A stretch of DNA of 38,984 nucleotides from Candidatus Obscuribacterales bacterium (GTDB taxonomy: Bacteria > Cyanobacteriota > Vampirovibrionia > Obscuribacterales > Obscuribacteraceae), in assembly GCA_019752635.1 (NCBI GenBank), contig JAIELX010000139.1, positions 1 through 38,984 on the forward strand, in the 5' to 3' direction. Shown piece by piece: positions 8,371 through 16,048 of this stretch; the stretch's first letter is position 1, and each line of letters starts with the position of its first letter. The notes under the pieces were generated by a model. That model was not told the DNA's origin. It saw only the letters and a list, made by a program, of their open reading frames with translations, and did no database searches. The position numbers and the translations under genes were made by a program.

Positions 8371-8533
8371 GCTTTCAACTCACATTAGAAGTGACGTCCT
8401 CGCACCCTAGATTACCAGCGTCTGGTTGTACAGCCATCCGGCCGGAGGTTGATCGTATGTCAAAGCGGCATCGACCGTTAGACGGGGCGGGCAGCACTTC
8501 GCAAAGATCGAAATAATAAATTGCGAACTGGCT

Positions 8534-8974
8534 CTATATAGTCGCCAGCGAAGTCTGCGGTCCCTTCTCCAGCACTAGAACTGAACATGGTACGCCGGAA
8601 ACAGAGCTGCCTGAACGAGGCTTCGCCGACATTTTAGTCGAGTGGCTAACTATAAGAACATCAGCATCGCATCTCTTTACCAGCGATATAAGTTCCTCAT
8701 CGAATCGACCTTGTACTAGGCAAGCTTCTACTCTGGAGCATGGATATTTGCCTTTCAGCCAGCGTTTGCATTTTTGCAACACCGCTTCGGCGTTGCACCT
8801 TTCGCTCGATGCCGGCCGTGAAGCTATAAAGTCCTCCAACGGAATCGAGTGAAGAATGTAATACTTCGGCGCGGGAGGCGAAACAATGTCAAAGCAATCC
8901 TGCAAATTTGTCAATGCCGTTTCATCCTCCAAGGCAATGACCACTGTCTCTACGCCATTAGCAAGTTTGGGCAT
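8534..8974 (-). CDS. UspA-like stress protein (copy 2, degenerate ATP loop)
   Basis: The 146 residues show the Usp fold pattern: an N-terminal strand (VVIALEDE), a helix, YYILHSIP as the second strand, then DVLIVSHS and a closing VPCSVLVLEKG. The nucleotide loop between the last two is SHSTKMSAKPRSGSSVS, lacking the Gly-rich spacing of ATP-binding Usp proteins, so it probably belongs to the non-ATP-binding class. It lies 39 bases downstream of Usp copy 3 on the same strand and is probably cotranscribed with it. Confidence 0.75.
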   Translation of the reverse strand: MPKLANGVETVVIALEDETALTNLQDCFDIVSPPAPKYYILHSIPLEDFIASRPASSERCNAEAVLQKCKRWLKGKYPCSRVEACLVQGRFDEELISLVKRCDADVLIVSHSTKMSAKPRSGSSVSGVPCSVLVLEKGPQTSLATI

Positions 8975-9013
8975 ACCTGTTCTTCTCGTGTTCGTAAGTA
9001 ATCGACTATCGCT

Positions 9014-9508
9014 TCAACTCTTCACGGCAAGCGCGGCGGACTCGGTCGTCGCTTCACTGTCGATACTCCGACTATCCACAACCAAAACGGAACATGGAGC
9101 ATGCGCGATCACTGCACTCGAAACGCTCCCTTCAAATATGCGAGCGAGTCCTCGCCTGTGGTGCGTTCCAACTACAATCAAATCGACCTTCTGCTCTCGT
9201 GCAAACTGGTTAATCGTCCCATCGATTGAAATTCCTTCAATGGTGAGTTCATGAATGTTTTGAACGTGCAAGGTATCGCGCAGGAAAAGAGACATTTCTC
9301 GTACCGTCGCAGAGCATTCCAACTGCCGTTGATTCAGTATCTCCTCTATCATCGAAGATGGCAACGCCGAAAGATAGCTTCCGTCTAATGGCGGTTCGAG
9401 AACCTTCAATATGTAGAACTCCACCAGCTTATTCCCGACAGTCTGCTTGAGAAACTCGCCAATGGATTTTATAGATGACTGACTGTCTATAGCAATTAAT
9501 ATTTTCAT
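9014..9508 (-). CDS. Universal stress protein, UspA family (copy 3, intact ATP motif)
   Basis: This is a 164-residue Usp protein. It starts KILIAIDSQSS, has FYILKVLEPP as the second strand, and then the nucleotide loop VGTHHRRGLARIFEGSVS, close to the G-2x-G-9x-G-S pattern of ATP-binding members, followed by the APCSVLVVDS strand. It is therefore the only one of the three Usp proteins here likely to bind ATP. The avidin-family gene lies upstream on the same strand with a terminator hairpin between them, so this gene probably has its own promoter. No ribosome site precedes ATG 9508. Confidence 0.9.
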   Translation of the reverse strand: MKILIAIDSQSSIKSIGEFLKQTVGNKLVEFYILKVLEPPLDGSYLSALPSSMIEEILNQRQLECSATVREMSLFLRDTLHVQNIHELTIEGISIDGTINQFAREQKVDLIVVGTHHRRGLARIFEGSVSSAVIAHAPCSVLVVDSRSIDSEATTESAALAVKS

Positions 9509-9539
9509 TTGGTCGTTCTTAAAGCCTTTGCATAAATAA

Positions 9540-9571
9540 TAAGCGGTCCTTCGTGCTTGCAGGACCGCTTA
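9540..9571 (-). terminator. Intrinsic terminator downstream of the avidin-family gene
   Basis: The arms TAAGCGGTCCT (9540-9550) and AGGACCGCTTA (9561-9571) are perfectly complementary over 11 bp around a 10-base loop. Read on the minus strand, the stem is followed by the T-rich ATTATTTATG. It sits between the stop of the avidin-family gene (9608) and the start of the Usp gene (9508). Confidence 0.75.
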
Positions 9572-9607
9572 ACTCCTCAGATCCGACATTCCTAATAAAT
9601 GCGATGT

Positions 9608-10039
9608 CTAGAAATCGTCATTCTCCGGACCTGCTTTCTGCCACAACATTGAGCCGGTTCGCGGTCCGCGCTCAAATACGTCTGCACCGGAGACTACAGA
9701 ACTCCAAGGCGTTTCCTTCGAATGTTCGCTCACATGTACTGCCATATGCCAAAGAGTTTCCAGAGAAAAGCTGTCTTCGTGACGCACCAGGTGCCCTACC
9801 CAAGATGTTACTGAAGCCTTTTCAGCGAAATTCACACAAAAGGCAATAGCACTGTCGCAAGCGTAACCAACCAATGGAAAGGCCCGTTCAGGAGCGTGAT
9901 TTCGATCGAGCCGAAACGATCCGTTTACGGTACCATCCGCACCGACCATCAAAACAAGTTCCGAATTGTTTTGATTATGCCAGGCACCGGCAAAACCTTG
10001 GTTCGACCTCATATTTTCCGTGAGCTGTTGACTCGTCAT
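9608..10039 (-). CDS. Avidin/streptavidin-family protein, probable biotin binder without signal peptide
   Basis: The 143 residues align by eye with the streptavidin barrel. Pocket residues matching streptavidin N23, S27, S88, T90, W92, W108, W120 and D128 are present as Asn22, Ser26, Ser76, Thr78, Trp80, Trp97, Trp112 and Asp120. Two aromatic positions are changed conservatively: Y43 to Phe42 and W79 to Phe71; S45 appears to be Leu44. The N-terminus (MTSQQLTENM) is polar with no signal peptide, unlike streptavidin and avidin, so the protein looks cytoplasmic. The start is firm: AAAGGAG lies eight bases before ATG 10039. It is divergent from a cytochrome c gene and followed by a terminator. 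Biotin sequestration or sensing is plausible; affinity and role are unknown. Confidence 0.85.
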   Translation of the reverse strand: MTSQQLTENMRSNQGFAGAWHNQNNSELVLMVGADGTVNGSFRLDRNHAPERAFPLVGYACDSAIAFCVNFAEKASVTSWVGHLVRHEDSFSLETLWHMAVHVSEHSKETPWSSVVSGADVFERGPRTGSMLWQKAGPENDDF

Positions 10040-10222
10040 CTCTCTCTCCTTTGGTGTAGCGAGTGAATCTTATCGGTAAAATGATCTCAGAAATCTTCAG
10101 GCTCAGCCTCCTCCGAATTTAGTATTAGTCGTCATTCCTCCTCACAATGAATTCGTAGCGCTCGGCATTTGAAAGTAAAATTGGCGCTCCAACAATACAA
10201 CGGCATTATTTCAGGCTAGAAT

Positions 10223-10975
10223 ATGTCCATGAATAGAATAAGCCGAACCATCTTTCGAAAAAACGTTTTGCTCGCCATTTCGCTATCTGGAGTATTCGTC
10301 CTTCTGGCAGGATCGGCCGCCGTTTGCGAGTCCACAGAGAAATCGAAGACCAGCACGCCCTCGTTGAAAGGCAAAGCTCTATTCAAGAGTCACAACTGCA
10401 GCGCTTGCCATACTATAAATGCGGCAGGCGGTTGCCTCGCACCACCCCTGGACGGCATTGCAAAACGCAGAAATAACGCCTTCATTACCGCTCGAATTAC
10501 TGATAATCAAGCTGCCGTTAAACGGTTCCAGGAGCTTTACGGTCAAACTGAGCTGATGCCGCATCCCCGAGTAAAGGAAGTCGAGGCGCGACAAATTGCG
10601 GCTTACCTTTTATCTCTGCCCTCTGCAGCACTGATCGCAAAAGGGCACCAACAGAATACTAGCCCGCCAACGGCAACAGATGCCAGCGAAATTAGCAAAA
10701 GCAATCTGAACGAGGGCAAGAAACTATTGGCGGAAGCCGGTTGTTCGGCGTGCCATTCATTAGGTGGACTGGGTGGCAACTTGGCACCGAAGTTCGACAA
10801 CATCGGCGAAAGACTGACCATGCAGGCCATCAGCGAGAAAGTATCAAGAGCCAATTTCCTAATCGACGGAACCGATGAATATGATAAGAGAGGGGTTAGT
10901 ATGCCCCCCTCGAATCTGACCGCTGACGAAGTCAGAAAGATTTCCGCCTACTTAAGCTCTCTCACTAAACACTAA
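10223..10975 (+). CDS. Diheme c-type cytochrome, periplasmic (first copy)
   Basis: This 250-residue electron carrier has an N-terminal signal or anchor helix at about 14-34. Two cytochrome c domains follow: heme motif CSACH at 59-63, then APPLDGIA and Met112 as possible axial ligand; and CSACH at 174-178 with APKFDNIG and Met228 in SMPPS. A Thr/Pro-rich linker joins the domains. The paralogue at 29392-30141 has the same layout (GG-x-APPLDGIA after heme 1, GGN-x-P after heme 2). It is divergent from the avidin-family gene. The redox partner is not visible; a role in a terminal oxidase or peroxidase chain is possible. The ribosome site at ATG 10223 is weak. Confidence 0.9.
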   Translation: MSMNRISRTIFRKNVLLAISLSGVFVLLAGSAAVCESTEKSKTSTPSLKGKALFKSHNCSACHTINAAGGCLAPPLDGIAKRRNNAFITARITDNQAAVKRFQELYGQTELMPHPRVKEVEARQIAAYLLSLPSAALIAKGHQQNTSPPTATDASEISKSNLNEGKKLLAEAGCSACHSLGGLGGNLAPKFDNIGERLTMQAISEKVSRANFLIDGTDEYDKRGVSMPPSNLTADEVRKISAYLSSLTKH

Positions 10976-11059
10976 GCTCTGATACCATCGATAGGAGGGT
11001 GTCGAGATTAAGGACCGTCAATCATCCTTTCGGTTGATCTAAATCATCCTTCCCGTTTT

Positions 11060-11272
11060 TCAGTCTTGCATTGAGACCAGGAAGATTACTGTAGCGAAAA
11101 CTACAAGCACGACCCCGCCCAAAAACAGTCCGCCGGCCGGAAGTAAGAAGAGCAGGGGCGTACGAGTTTCCGATGAGATATGGAAAAGGAGCGCTGCTAC
11201 TGCAACCGCGCCCAGACCCATTGTCAGGCCTAATGTGCAGAGAATTGAAGAACGCTTCAGGTATGGTGACAT
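11060..11272 (-). CDS. Small membrane protein with two predicted helices
   Basis: This 70-residue protein has hydrophobic helices at about 11-31 (ending VAVAALLF) and 39-66 (LFLLPAGGLFLGG onward), separated by a short polar turn. I place the start at 11272, where AAGGAG lies eight bases before the ATG; a longer reading to 11368 lacks this site and adds a non-hydrophobic N-terminus. No family is recognised. It is divergent from the hydrogenase operon. It may be a small accessory membrane protein; nothing in sequence says of what. Confidence 0.6.
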   Translation of the reverse strand: MSPYLKRSSILCTLGLTMGLGAVAVAALLFHISSETRTPLLFLLPAGGLFLGGVVLVVFATVIFLVSMQD

Positions 11273-11401
11273 TTTCACAGCTCCTTTGTGAACTTTACCA
11301 ATTTCCCCGGGGCGCAACATCAATCCACTGAGCGATAACATGGCATCGGCGGTCGCGCAATTGCTCAACTTGAATTACTACGCCTTTCGAGCTGCGTATC
11401 T

Positions 11402-11419
11402 CCATCGCCAGAGCGATGG
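11402..11419. promoter_or_regulatory. Stem-loop in the leader of the hydrogenase operon
   Basis: CCATCGC (11402-11408) and GCGATGG (11413-11419) form a perfect 7-bp stem with a four-base loop. The stem covers an ATG at 11416, which would be occluded and has no ribosome site, an argument for a start further down. It could be an operator or leader hairpin of the hydrogenase operon. Confidence 0.4.
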
Positions 11420-11493
11420 CGAGTCCACGACTTTGGTCCATTATTAGAAAGGTTAGTGTACTCAGCAAGATTGAAAGGTGCCCTTTGCAATTG

Positions 11494-12018
11494 ATGCATA
11501 AACAATGCGATCATTCCGTCGGCTCTGAACCAGCAGGGCTGGTAATCATTACTATAGGAAATCCATTGCGAGCAGATGACGGCATTGCAGCAGCTCTCTG
11601 CAACGCATTACCTCTACCGTCATTACAAGGCGTCTGTCGTTTCGACCTAGGCGTTAGCACGTCTCGCATAGGCGAATGTCTCGCAGGACACAAAGCAGCG
11701 ATCATCATCGACGCCACTTGCATCGGAAACGGCACCGGTCCCGGTACGGTTACGCTTGTGGACCTCAACGCCGCCATTAACAAGCGTACGCCGATGGAAA
11801 TCAAAAGCTGCCATGGATTCTCATTATTTGATGAGTTGAGGTTAGCAAAAACAACTATGGAACTTCCTAAGAGGATGATCCTCTTCGGCGTCGAGGTGGC
11901 AGACACGCAATGGTGTGACAGTTTGAGCCAAGATTTGAAGGGAGAAGTGCCTGCGCTGGCCAAGGGACTCTCGAAGCTCGTACAGCGCATAATGGAGACA
12001 CTTAACAAAGATGCATGA
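11494..12018 (+). CDS. [NiFe] hydrogenase maturation protease (HycI/HyaD/HoxW family)
   Basis: This protease removes the C-terminal tail of the hydrogenase large subunit after nickel insertion. Signature elements are TIGNPLRADDGIA near the N-terminus (the Asp is a nickel ligand in the family), then IIIDATCIGNG, and a C-terminal FGVEVADTQWCDSLS segment. From ATG 11494 the protein has 174 residues, near the family norm of 150-200. An ATG at 11416 is in frame but lies inside a hairpin without a ribosome site; the exact start is uncertain. The gene overlaps hypA by 8 bases and opens the operon. Its presumed substrate, the large subunit encoded at 16049-17377, carries a 13-residue tail after its last ligand motif. 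Confidence 0.88.
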   Translation: MHKQCDHSVGSEPAGLVIITIGNPLRADDGIAAALCNALPLPSLQGVCRFDLGVSTSRIGECLAGHKAAIIIDATCIGNGTGPGTVTLVDLNAAINKRTPMEIKSCHGFSLFDELRLAKTTMELPKRMILFGVEVADTQWCDSLSQDLKGEVPALAKGLSKLVQRIMETLNKDA

Positions 12019-12379
12019 GGCGACTATAGCGCATTCGATTCTGGAAATCGTAACAGACAAATACAAAGCCACACCTCATTCGCGCGGGGCGCTGAAAGTA
12101 AATATCATCGTGGGAGAGTTTCGCAATGTGGACCTGGAGTCGCTTCAGTTCGCATTCGATAATCTTCGGCCGCTCTATAGCGGATGTGCGGCCTGCCAAC
12201 TTAAAGCCGAACTTGTTGAAGCCAAAGCCCTTTGCCTGAATCACGGTCACCGCTTTTCTCCGCGATATAACACCGGCTTCCAATGTCCTGACTGTGGCGG
12301 ACCAATTGGCAAACTTATTTGCGGAGAAGAGCTTGATGTTATAGGTATCACGTTGGAAGCCGAGTCTGACAAGCAATAA
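12011..12379 (+). CDS. hypA: Hydrogenase nickel-insertion protein HypA
   Basis: This nickel metallochaperone works with HypB to load nickel into the large subunit. The nickel site His2 is present in the MHEATIAHSI start. The zinc domain is atypical: Cys92 and Cys95 form the second CPDC pair, but the first pair reads CLNH (Cys75, His78) where most HypA proteins have CxxC. His78 or His80 may replace the missing cysteine. Length (122) is normal for the family, which is usually 110-120. It overlaps the protease gene by 8 bases and precedes hypB by 11 bases, so translation is probably coupled. The family is certain. Confidence 0.95.
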   Translation: MHEATIAHSILEIVTDKYKATPHSRGALKVNIIVGEFRNVDLESLQFAFDNLRPLYSGCAACQLKAELVEAKALCLNHGHRFSPRYNTGFQCPDCGGPIGKLICGEELDVIGITLEAESDKQ

Positions 12380-12390
12380 AGGAGTTGAAG

Positions 12391-13068
12391 ATGCATGAAG
12401 TAGCGGATATGCACAAACTAACCGCGATAATGTCTGAAAACGAACATTTGGCTGGTCATAACCGAGAGTACTTTGATGAGGTAGGACTGTGGACAGTCAA
12501 CTTGATGAGTGCACCCGGTGCCGGCAAGACTCGGCTATTGGAAAGCTTGCTTTCCGCCTGGCCTGAACTGAGATGTTCTGTTGTAGAAGGCGACATGGTC
12601 GGGGAGCTGGACGCCATTCGACTGAGGAAATTAGGAACAGAAGTTTTTCAAATCAGCACAGGGCGTAGCTGCCACCTCGACGCGCTAATGATGGGTCGCC
12701 TGCTGGACAGAGAATCATTTAGCGGTAAAGAGATGCTCTTTATCGAGAACGTCGGAAACCTGGTTTGTCCTGCAGAGTTTTGGCTCGGTGAACACAAGAA
12801 GGTGGTGTTGCTATCCGTTACGGAAGGCGACGACAAACCAATAAAGTACCCGGTTATTTTTCGCAATTGCGACGCGGTGGTTTTTACCAAATCAGATCTT
12901 TTACCTTATGTAGACTTTGACATTCGCAAAGCTACAGAGCACATTGGCATTCTCAATCCGCGCGCAAAAACCTTTAGCGTGTCGGCCAGAAACGGCAACG
13001 GGATTGACCAATTCAAAACATACTTAAAAGAGGAACTCGAATCATACCGCTCCGAAAGGGGACTGTAA
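12391..13068 (+). CDS. hypB: Hydrogenase nickel-incorporation GTPase HypB
   Basis: This GTPase drives nickel delivery together with HypA. It shows the P-loop APGAGKT at residues 41-47, a nickel/zinc site Cys94-His95 (GRSCHLD) and Cys126 (ENVGNLVCP), and the base-recognition motif TKSD. It has no His-rich nickel-storage stretch at the N-terminus. The ATG at 12391 is preferred: AAAGGAG lies six bases upstream, whereas the TTG two codons earlier abuts that site. The 225-residue length fits the family. The stop overlaps the hypC start (TAATG). hypD, hypE and hypF are not in the window and must be encoded elsewhere if the enzyme is made. Confidence 0.96.
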   Translation: MHEVADMHKLTAIMSENEHLAGHNREYFDEVGLWTVNLMSAPGAGKTRLLESLLSAWPELRCSVVEGDMVGELDAIRLRKLGTEVFQISTGRSCHLDALMMGRLLDRESFSGKEMLFIENVGNLVCPAEFWLGEHKKVVLLSVTEGDDKPIKYPVIFRNCDAVVFTKSDLLPYVDFDIRKATEHIGILNPRAKTFSVSARNGNGIDQFKTYLKEELESYRSERGL

Positions 13069-13280
13069 TGTGCCTGACCGTTATGGCAAAAGTGATTAAT
13101 GTGCAAGGGCAGAGCGCAGACGTCTCGGTCGACGACATAGTTGCGAAGGTATTCGTAAGTATAAACAATGTAAAACCCGGCGACTGGGTATTGCTTTCGG
13201 GCGGCACGATTTTGTCGATCCTCGAGCCGGACCTGGCCGCAGAGACTCTCGAACTGCTCAAAGGGATTAGAGGTAAGTGA
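13068..13280 (+). CDS. hypC: Hydrogenase maturation chaperone HypC
   Basis: This small chaperone (70 residues) holds the Fe(CN)2CO unit with HypD and passes it to the large subunit. The invariant Cys2 is present in MCLTVMAKV; a beta-barrel core follows, with VKPGDWVLLSGG matching the family's VKVGDYVLVHVG-like block. The start codon overlaps the hypB stop. A 78-base gap separates it from the structural genes. The family is clear despite the variant N-terminus, which is usually MCLAIPGK. Confidence 0.93.
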   Translation: MCLTVMAKVINVQGQSADVSVDDIVAKVFVSINNVKPGDWVLLSGGTILSILEPDLAAETLELLKGIRGK

Positions 13281-13358
13281 TTAGCATTCCTTCCACTGGA
13301 CGATGCACATCGTTGCGCAATGCGGTCTAATTGCTAATACCAACCTTAAGGAAAGCTT

Positions 13359-14402
13359 GTGAATAACTCGTTTGTAGTTAGAAAAGAACAGTTCGCCGAC
13401 TTCTTCAACCTTTTGAAGAATCTTGGAAATGTTTTTGCCCCCGTTTCAGTTTCTGAACAAAGCTACGCATTCAAGAAAGTAGCTACTCACACGGAAATTG
13501 CATTCGAAGCATTGCGTACCATACTGCCGCCGAAAAAGTTTTTCTATCCACAACAAGAGACTTTGGTAAGGTTCGACGGAGACAAAATCCAGGAGTGCAT
13601 ACCGGAACTTGAATACCAGGTGATCTTCGGTGTCCACCCGTGTGACCTGGCTGGATTCGGCGTTCTCGACAAGATTTTCCTCGATCAGCCGGCCGACACC
13701 CATTATCGGCGCCGCCGAGAAGCAAGCTTCATCGTCGGACTGTCTTGCCTGCCGGATCGATTCTGCTTTTGCCAATCAATGGGCACCGAATGCGCCACGG
13801 GCTCTTATGACCTTTTCTTGACCGATATCGGTTATGCATTCTTCATTGTGCCCGGTAGTGCCGCCGGCAACGATCTAATGACCAAAGCTCGCAGCTGCAG
13901 CGCACCGGCTAATGCCAGCGATCTAGATCAATACAAGAAATTCTGGAACGACCGCTCCAAGATGTTTGAGACAGGATTCGCTCCGGACAACTTGCGCACC
14001 GTAATGAATCTCGAGTGGGACAACCCTGTCTGGAATGAGCTTGGTGAACGTTGCCTCAGCTGCGGTAATTGCACTCCCGTATGCCCGACATGCTACTGTT
14101 TCGATTTGGTGGACATAGCCTCTCTCAATGGCAGCTCGGGCGAACGGCGCCGAGAGTGGGACAGTTGTCAGTTCAGCGGTTTCGCTGCAGTCGCGGGGGA
14201 TTTCAACTTCAGACCAACTCCGGTCGACCGCCTCAAATTTTGGTATCGCCACAAGCTGCATGGTTTTGATGATCCGTACGGCTTCAAGACTTGCGTCGGT
14301 TGTGGACGGTGCACTGTATCTTGTCCTTCCGGTATAGATGATCTGGTCGGTGTCGTCAAACGACTCCAAGCCAACAGGGCGGAAACCAATGAATCAGCTT
14401 AG
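13359..14402 (+). CDS. Sulfhydrogenase beta subunit (iron-sulfur protein, HydB-like)
   Basis: This cytoplasmic electron-transfer subunit of a group 3b NAD(P)-linked [NiFe] hydrogenase has 347 residues. Two [4Fe-4S] ferredoxin motifs are visible: Cys232, 235, 238 and 242 (CLSCGNCTPVC), and Cys312, 315, 318 and 322 (CVGCGRCTVSC). The large N-terminal part (VHPCDLAG near 92-99) is the usual HydB/sulfite-reductase-A domain. The start is GTG at 13359 behind AAGGAAA. The gene overlaps the gamma subunit gene by 14 bases. Anaerobic sulfite reductase subunit A is a close relative, but the company of delta and alpha hydrogenase genes decides the call. Confidence 0.92.
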   Translation: MNNSFVVRKEQFADFFNLLKNLGNVFAPVSVSEQSYAFKKVATHTEIAFEALRTILPPKKFFYPQQETLVRFDGDKIQECIPELEYQVIFGVHPCDLAGFGVLDKIFLDQPADTHYRRRREASFIVGLSCLPDRFCFCQSMGTECATGSYDLFLTDIGYAFFIVPGSAAGNDLMTKARSCSAPANASDLDQYKKFWNDRSKMFETGFAPDNLRTVMNLEWDNPVWNELGERCLSCGNCTPVCPTCYCFDLVDIASLNGSSGERRREWDSCQFSGFAAVAGDFNFRPTPVDRLKFWYRHKLHGFDDPYGFKTCVGCGRCTVSCPSGIDDLVGVVKRLQANRAETNESA

Positions 14403-15258
14403 AACTATTAGTCCCTTTGTCGCAAGCAAAGCAATTCTTCGATCCATTATCCCAATGACCGAAGACAATACGCTGTTCGAGTTCACTGTCGAAGATGACG
14501 CTTTACGCGCATGCCGCCCCGGGCAGTTCGTCCAGCTATGGATACCTGGTGTGGGCGAATGTCCCATATCGGTTTGCTCAGGCCGAGTTGGCGACACGAT
14601 TCAACTCACAATTCGCAAAGCCGGCCGAGTCACAGGAGCCCTCTTTGGCATGGCGGAAGGTGACTGGGTCGGTCTGAGGGGGCCATTCGGACACGGTTTT
14701 CCTGTCGATCGCTTTAGCGGCAAAGATCTTTGCCTGGTAGCGGGCGGGCTTGGAGCCGCACCGATACGTTCACTCTGGCAATACATAATCGATCGTCGAG
14801 AAAGCTTCGGAAAGCTTATTCTCATCTACGGTATGAGACACTCGAAGCACCTACTCTTTCGGCAAGAGTTTCAACAACTACTGCGCAGAAAAGACATGCA
14901 GGTGTACTTAGCGGCCGAGGATGTAGTAGGGCCCGATCTGCCCCCGCTTGAATTTCAACTGGGTCGCGTTACCGATATGATTGCGCTGACAGAGGTGCAT
15001 CCGGAGTTTGAAGTTGCGCTTTGCGGACCGCCTATTATGTATAAATATGCTGTCGACGGATTACGCATGAAGGGCATTCCGGACTCAAACATATGGCTCT
15101 CGCTGGAGAGACACATGAAGTGCGGAATTGGTAAATGCGGACACTGTTTTGTAGGAGGCAAGTTCACTTGCAAGGAAGGTCCGGTGTTTCAGCTGTCGGA
15201 GTTGAACACAATTCCTGAAGTGATCGAATGCGGGTCGCCGAGGTGTCAGTATGACTAG
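14389..15258 (+). CDS. Sulfhydrogenase gamma subunit (FAD/NAD(P)-binding diaphorase, HydG-like)
   Basis: This subunit exchanges electrons between NAD(P)H and the iron-sulfur chain. The 289 residues hold an FAD-binding barrel (about 1-95), an NAD(P)-binding Rossmann-like domain (VAGGLGAAPIRSL region and the CGPP motif) and a C-terminal [2Fe-2S] motif with four Cys in KCGIGKCGHCFVGGKFTC, as in the dihydroorotate dehydrogenase electron-transfer and sulfhydrogenase gamma families. The ATG at 14389 is chosen because it starts a typical N-terminus and lies inside the beta-gene stop, as coupled genes do; a frame beginning at 14338 adds unlikely residues. It overlaps the delta gene by 8 bases. Cofactor preference (NADP over NAD) is a family expectation. 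Confidence 0.93.
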   Translation: MNQLRTISPFVASKAILRSIIPMTEDNTLFEFTVEDDALRACRPGQFVQLWIPGVGECPISVCSGRVGDTIQLTIRKAGRVTGALFGMAEGDWVGLRGPFGHGFPVDRFSGKDLCLVAGGLGAAPIRSLWQYIIDRRESFGKLILIYGMRHSKHLLFRQEFQQLLRRKDMQVYLAAEDVVGPDLPPLEFQLGRVTDMIALTEVHPEFEVALCGPPIMYKYAVDGLRMKGIPDSNIWLSLERHMKCGIGKCGHCFVGGKFTCKEGPVFQLSELNTIPEVIECGSPRCQYD

Positions 15259-16030
15259 TACTGCTAAACCCGTGCCAACGATTGCTATAGAAGGACTCAC
15301 GGGATGTGCCGGCGAACTGCTGGTAATTCTGGAAAATATGGAAAAGCTGATACCATTCGTTCGCATTAAGCGTTTCAGCTTTGCACAAAGTGACAATCAA
15401 TCCGGTCCGGTCGATATTAGCTTTGTCGAAGGAAGTGTCAGTCAGCCTCATGACCTTGAGAAGCTAATAAAAATACGGGCAAACTCCCGCTGGCTGGTAG
15501 CGGTCGGAAACTGTGCCGTGTGGGGCTGCGTGCAGAAAGCTGCATGCGCCAGATGCAGCGTCAACGAAATGTTGGGCGCCGTATATGGAGCGGACTCTGA
15601 AATTGCGGTGATGCCTGCGACACCTCTGCATGATCACGTAAAGGTAGATGTCGAACTCTCAGGATGCCCAATTAACCCGACGCAGTTTTTGGCAGTGGCA
15701 GCCAGCGTCTTGAAGGATCATCTTCCTTACATTACACACAAGCCGGTCTGCCTTGAATGCAAACTCAACGAGAATCCCTGCGTACTAATAGAGAAGAATC
15801 TACCGTGCCTAGGACCCGTAACGGCAGCCGGATGTGGTGCTCTTTGCCCGAGCGCGGGCGCCGCTTGCTACGGTTGTTGGGGACCTTGCGAGTCGCCCCA
15901 AATGGACGCGATGGCAACCATTCTGTCCGAGAAAGGATATTCCATGGATGACGTTCTTATGCGCCTTAAGTCATTCGGAGCTCCGACACATTTGTTCGAA
16001 CGACTTGATCCACTACTGGCGAAGAACTAG
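15251..16030 (+). CDS. Sulfhydrogenase delta subunit ([NiFe] hydrogenase small subunit, HydD-like) with altered cluster motif
   Basis: This small subunit carries the iron-sulfur clusters next to the active site. The 259 residues follow the HydD layout: an N-terminal proximal-cluster domain, VAVGNCAVWGC, SGCPINP, then the Cys-rich tail with CLECKLNENPC, LPCLGPV, CGALC and CYGCWGPC for two further clusters. The first motif, normally CxxC (e.g. SCYGCQ in Pyrococcus SHI), reads C19-A-G-E22: the codon at 15314-15316 is GAA (Glu), so one proximal ligand appears replaced. The later Cys in GNC and SGC are kept. The flanking sequence is intact, so a simple pseudogene is unlikely. It overlaps the gamma gene and lies 18 bases before the alpha gene. 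Confidence 0.93.
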   Translation: MTSTAKPVPTIAIEGLTGCAGELLVILENMEKLIPFVRIKRFSFAQSDNQSGPVDISFVEGSVSQPHDLEKLIKIRANSRWLVAVGNCAVWGCVQKAACARCSVNEMLGAVYGADSEIAVMPATPLHDHVKVDVELSGCPINPTQFLAVAASVLKDHLPYITHKPVCLECKLNENPCVLIEKNLPCLGPVTAAGCGALCPSAGAACYGCWGPCESPQMDAMATILSEKGYSMDDVLMRLKSFGAPTHLFERLDPLLAKN

Positions 16031-16048
16031 AAGGAAGGTAAGGTCTTT

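Noticed and set aside
11423..11439. DosR-box-like sequence upstream of the hydrogenase operon
   Set aside because: Only a partial palindrome (GTCC...GGTCC) and the heptamer CTTTGGT is too short to separate from chance; not listed as a site.
11511..12008. 165-codon minus-strand frame
   Set aside because: Antisense to the hydrogenase maturation protease, which has clear family motifs.
13923..14369. 148-codon minus-strand frame
   Set aside because: Antisense to the ferredoxin-motif part of the beta subunit.
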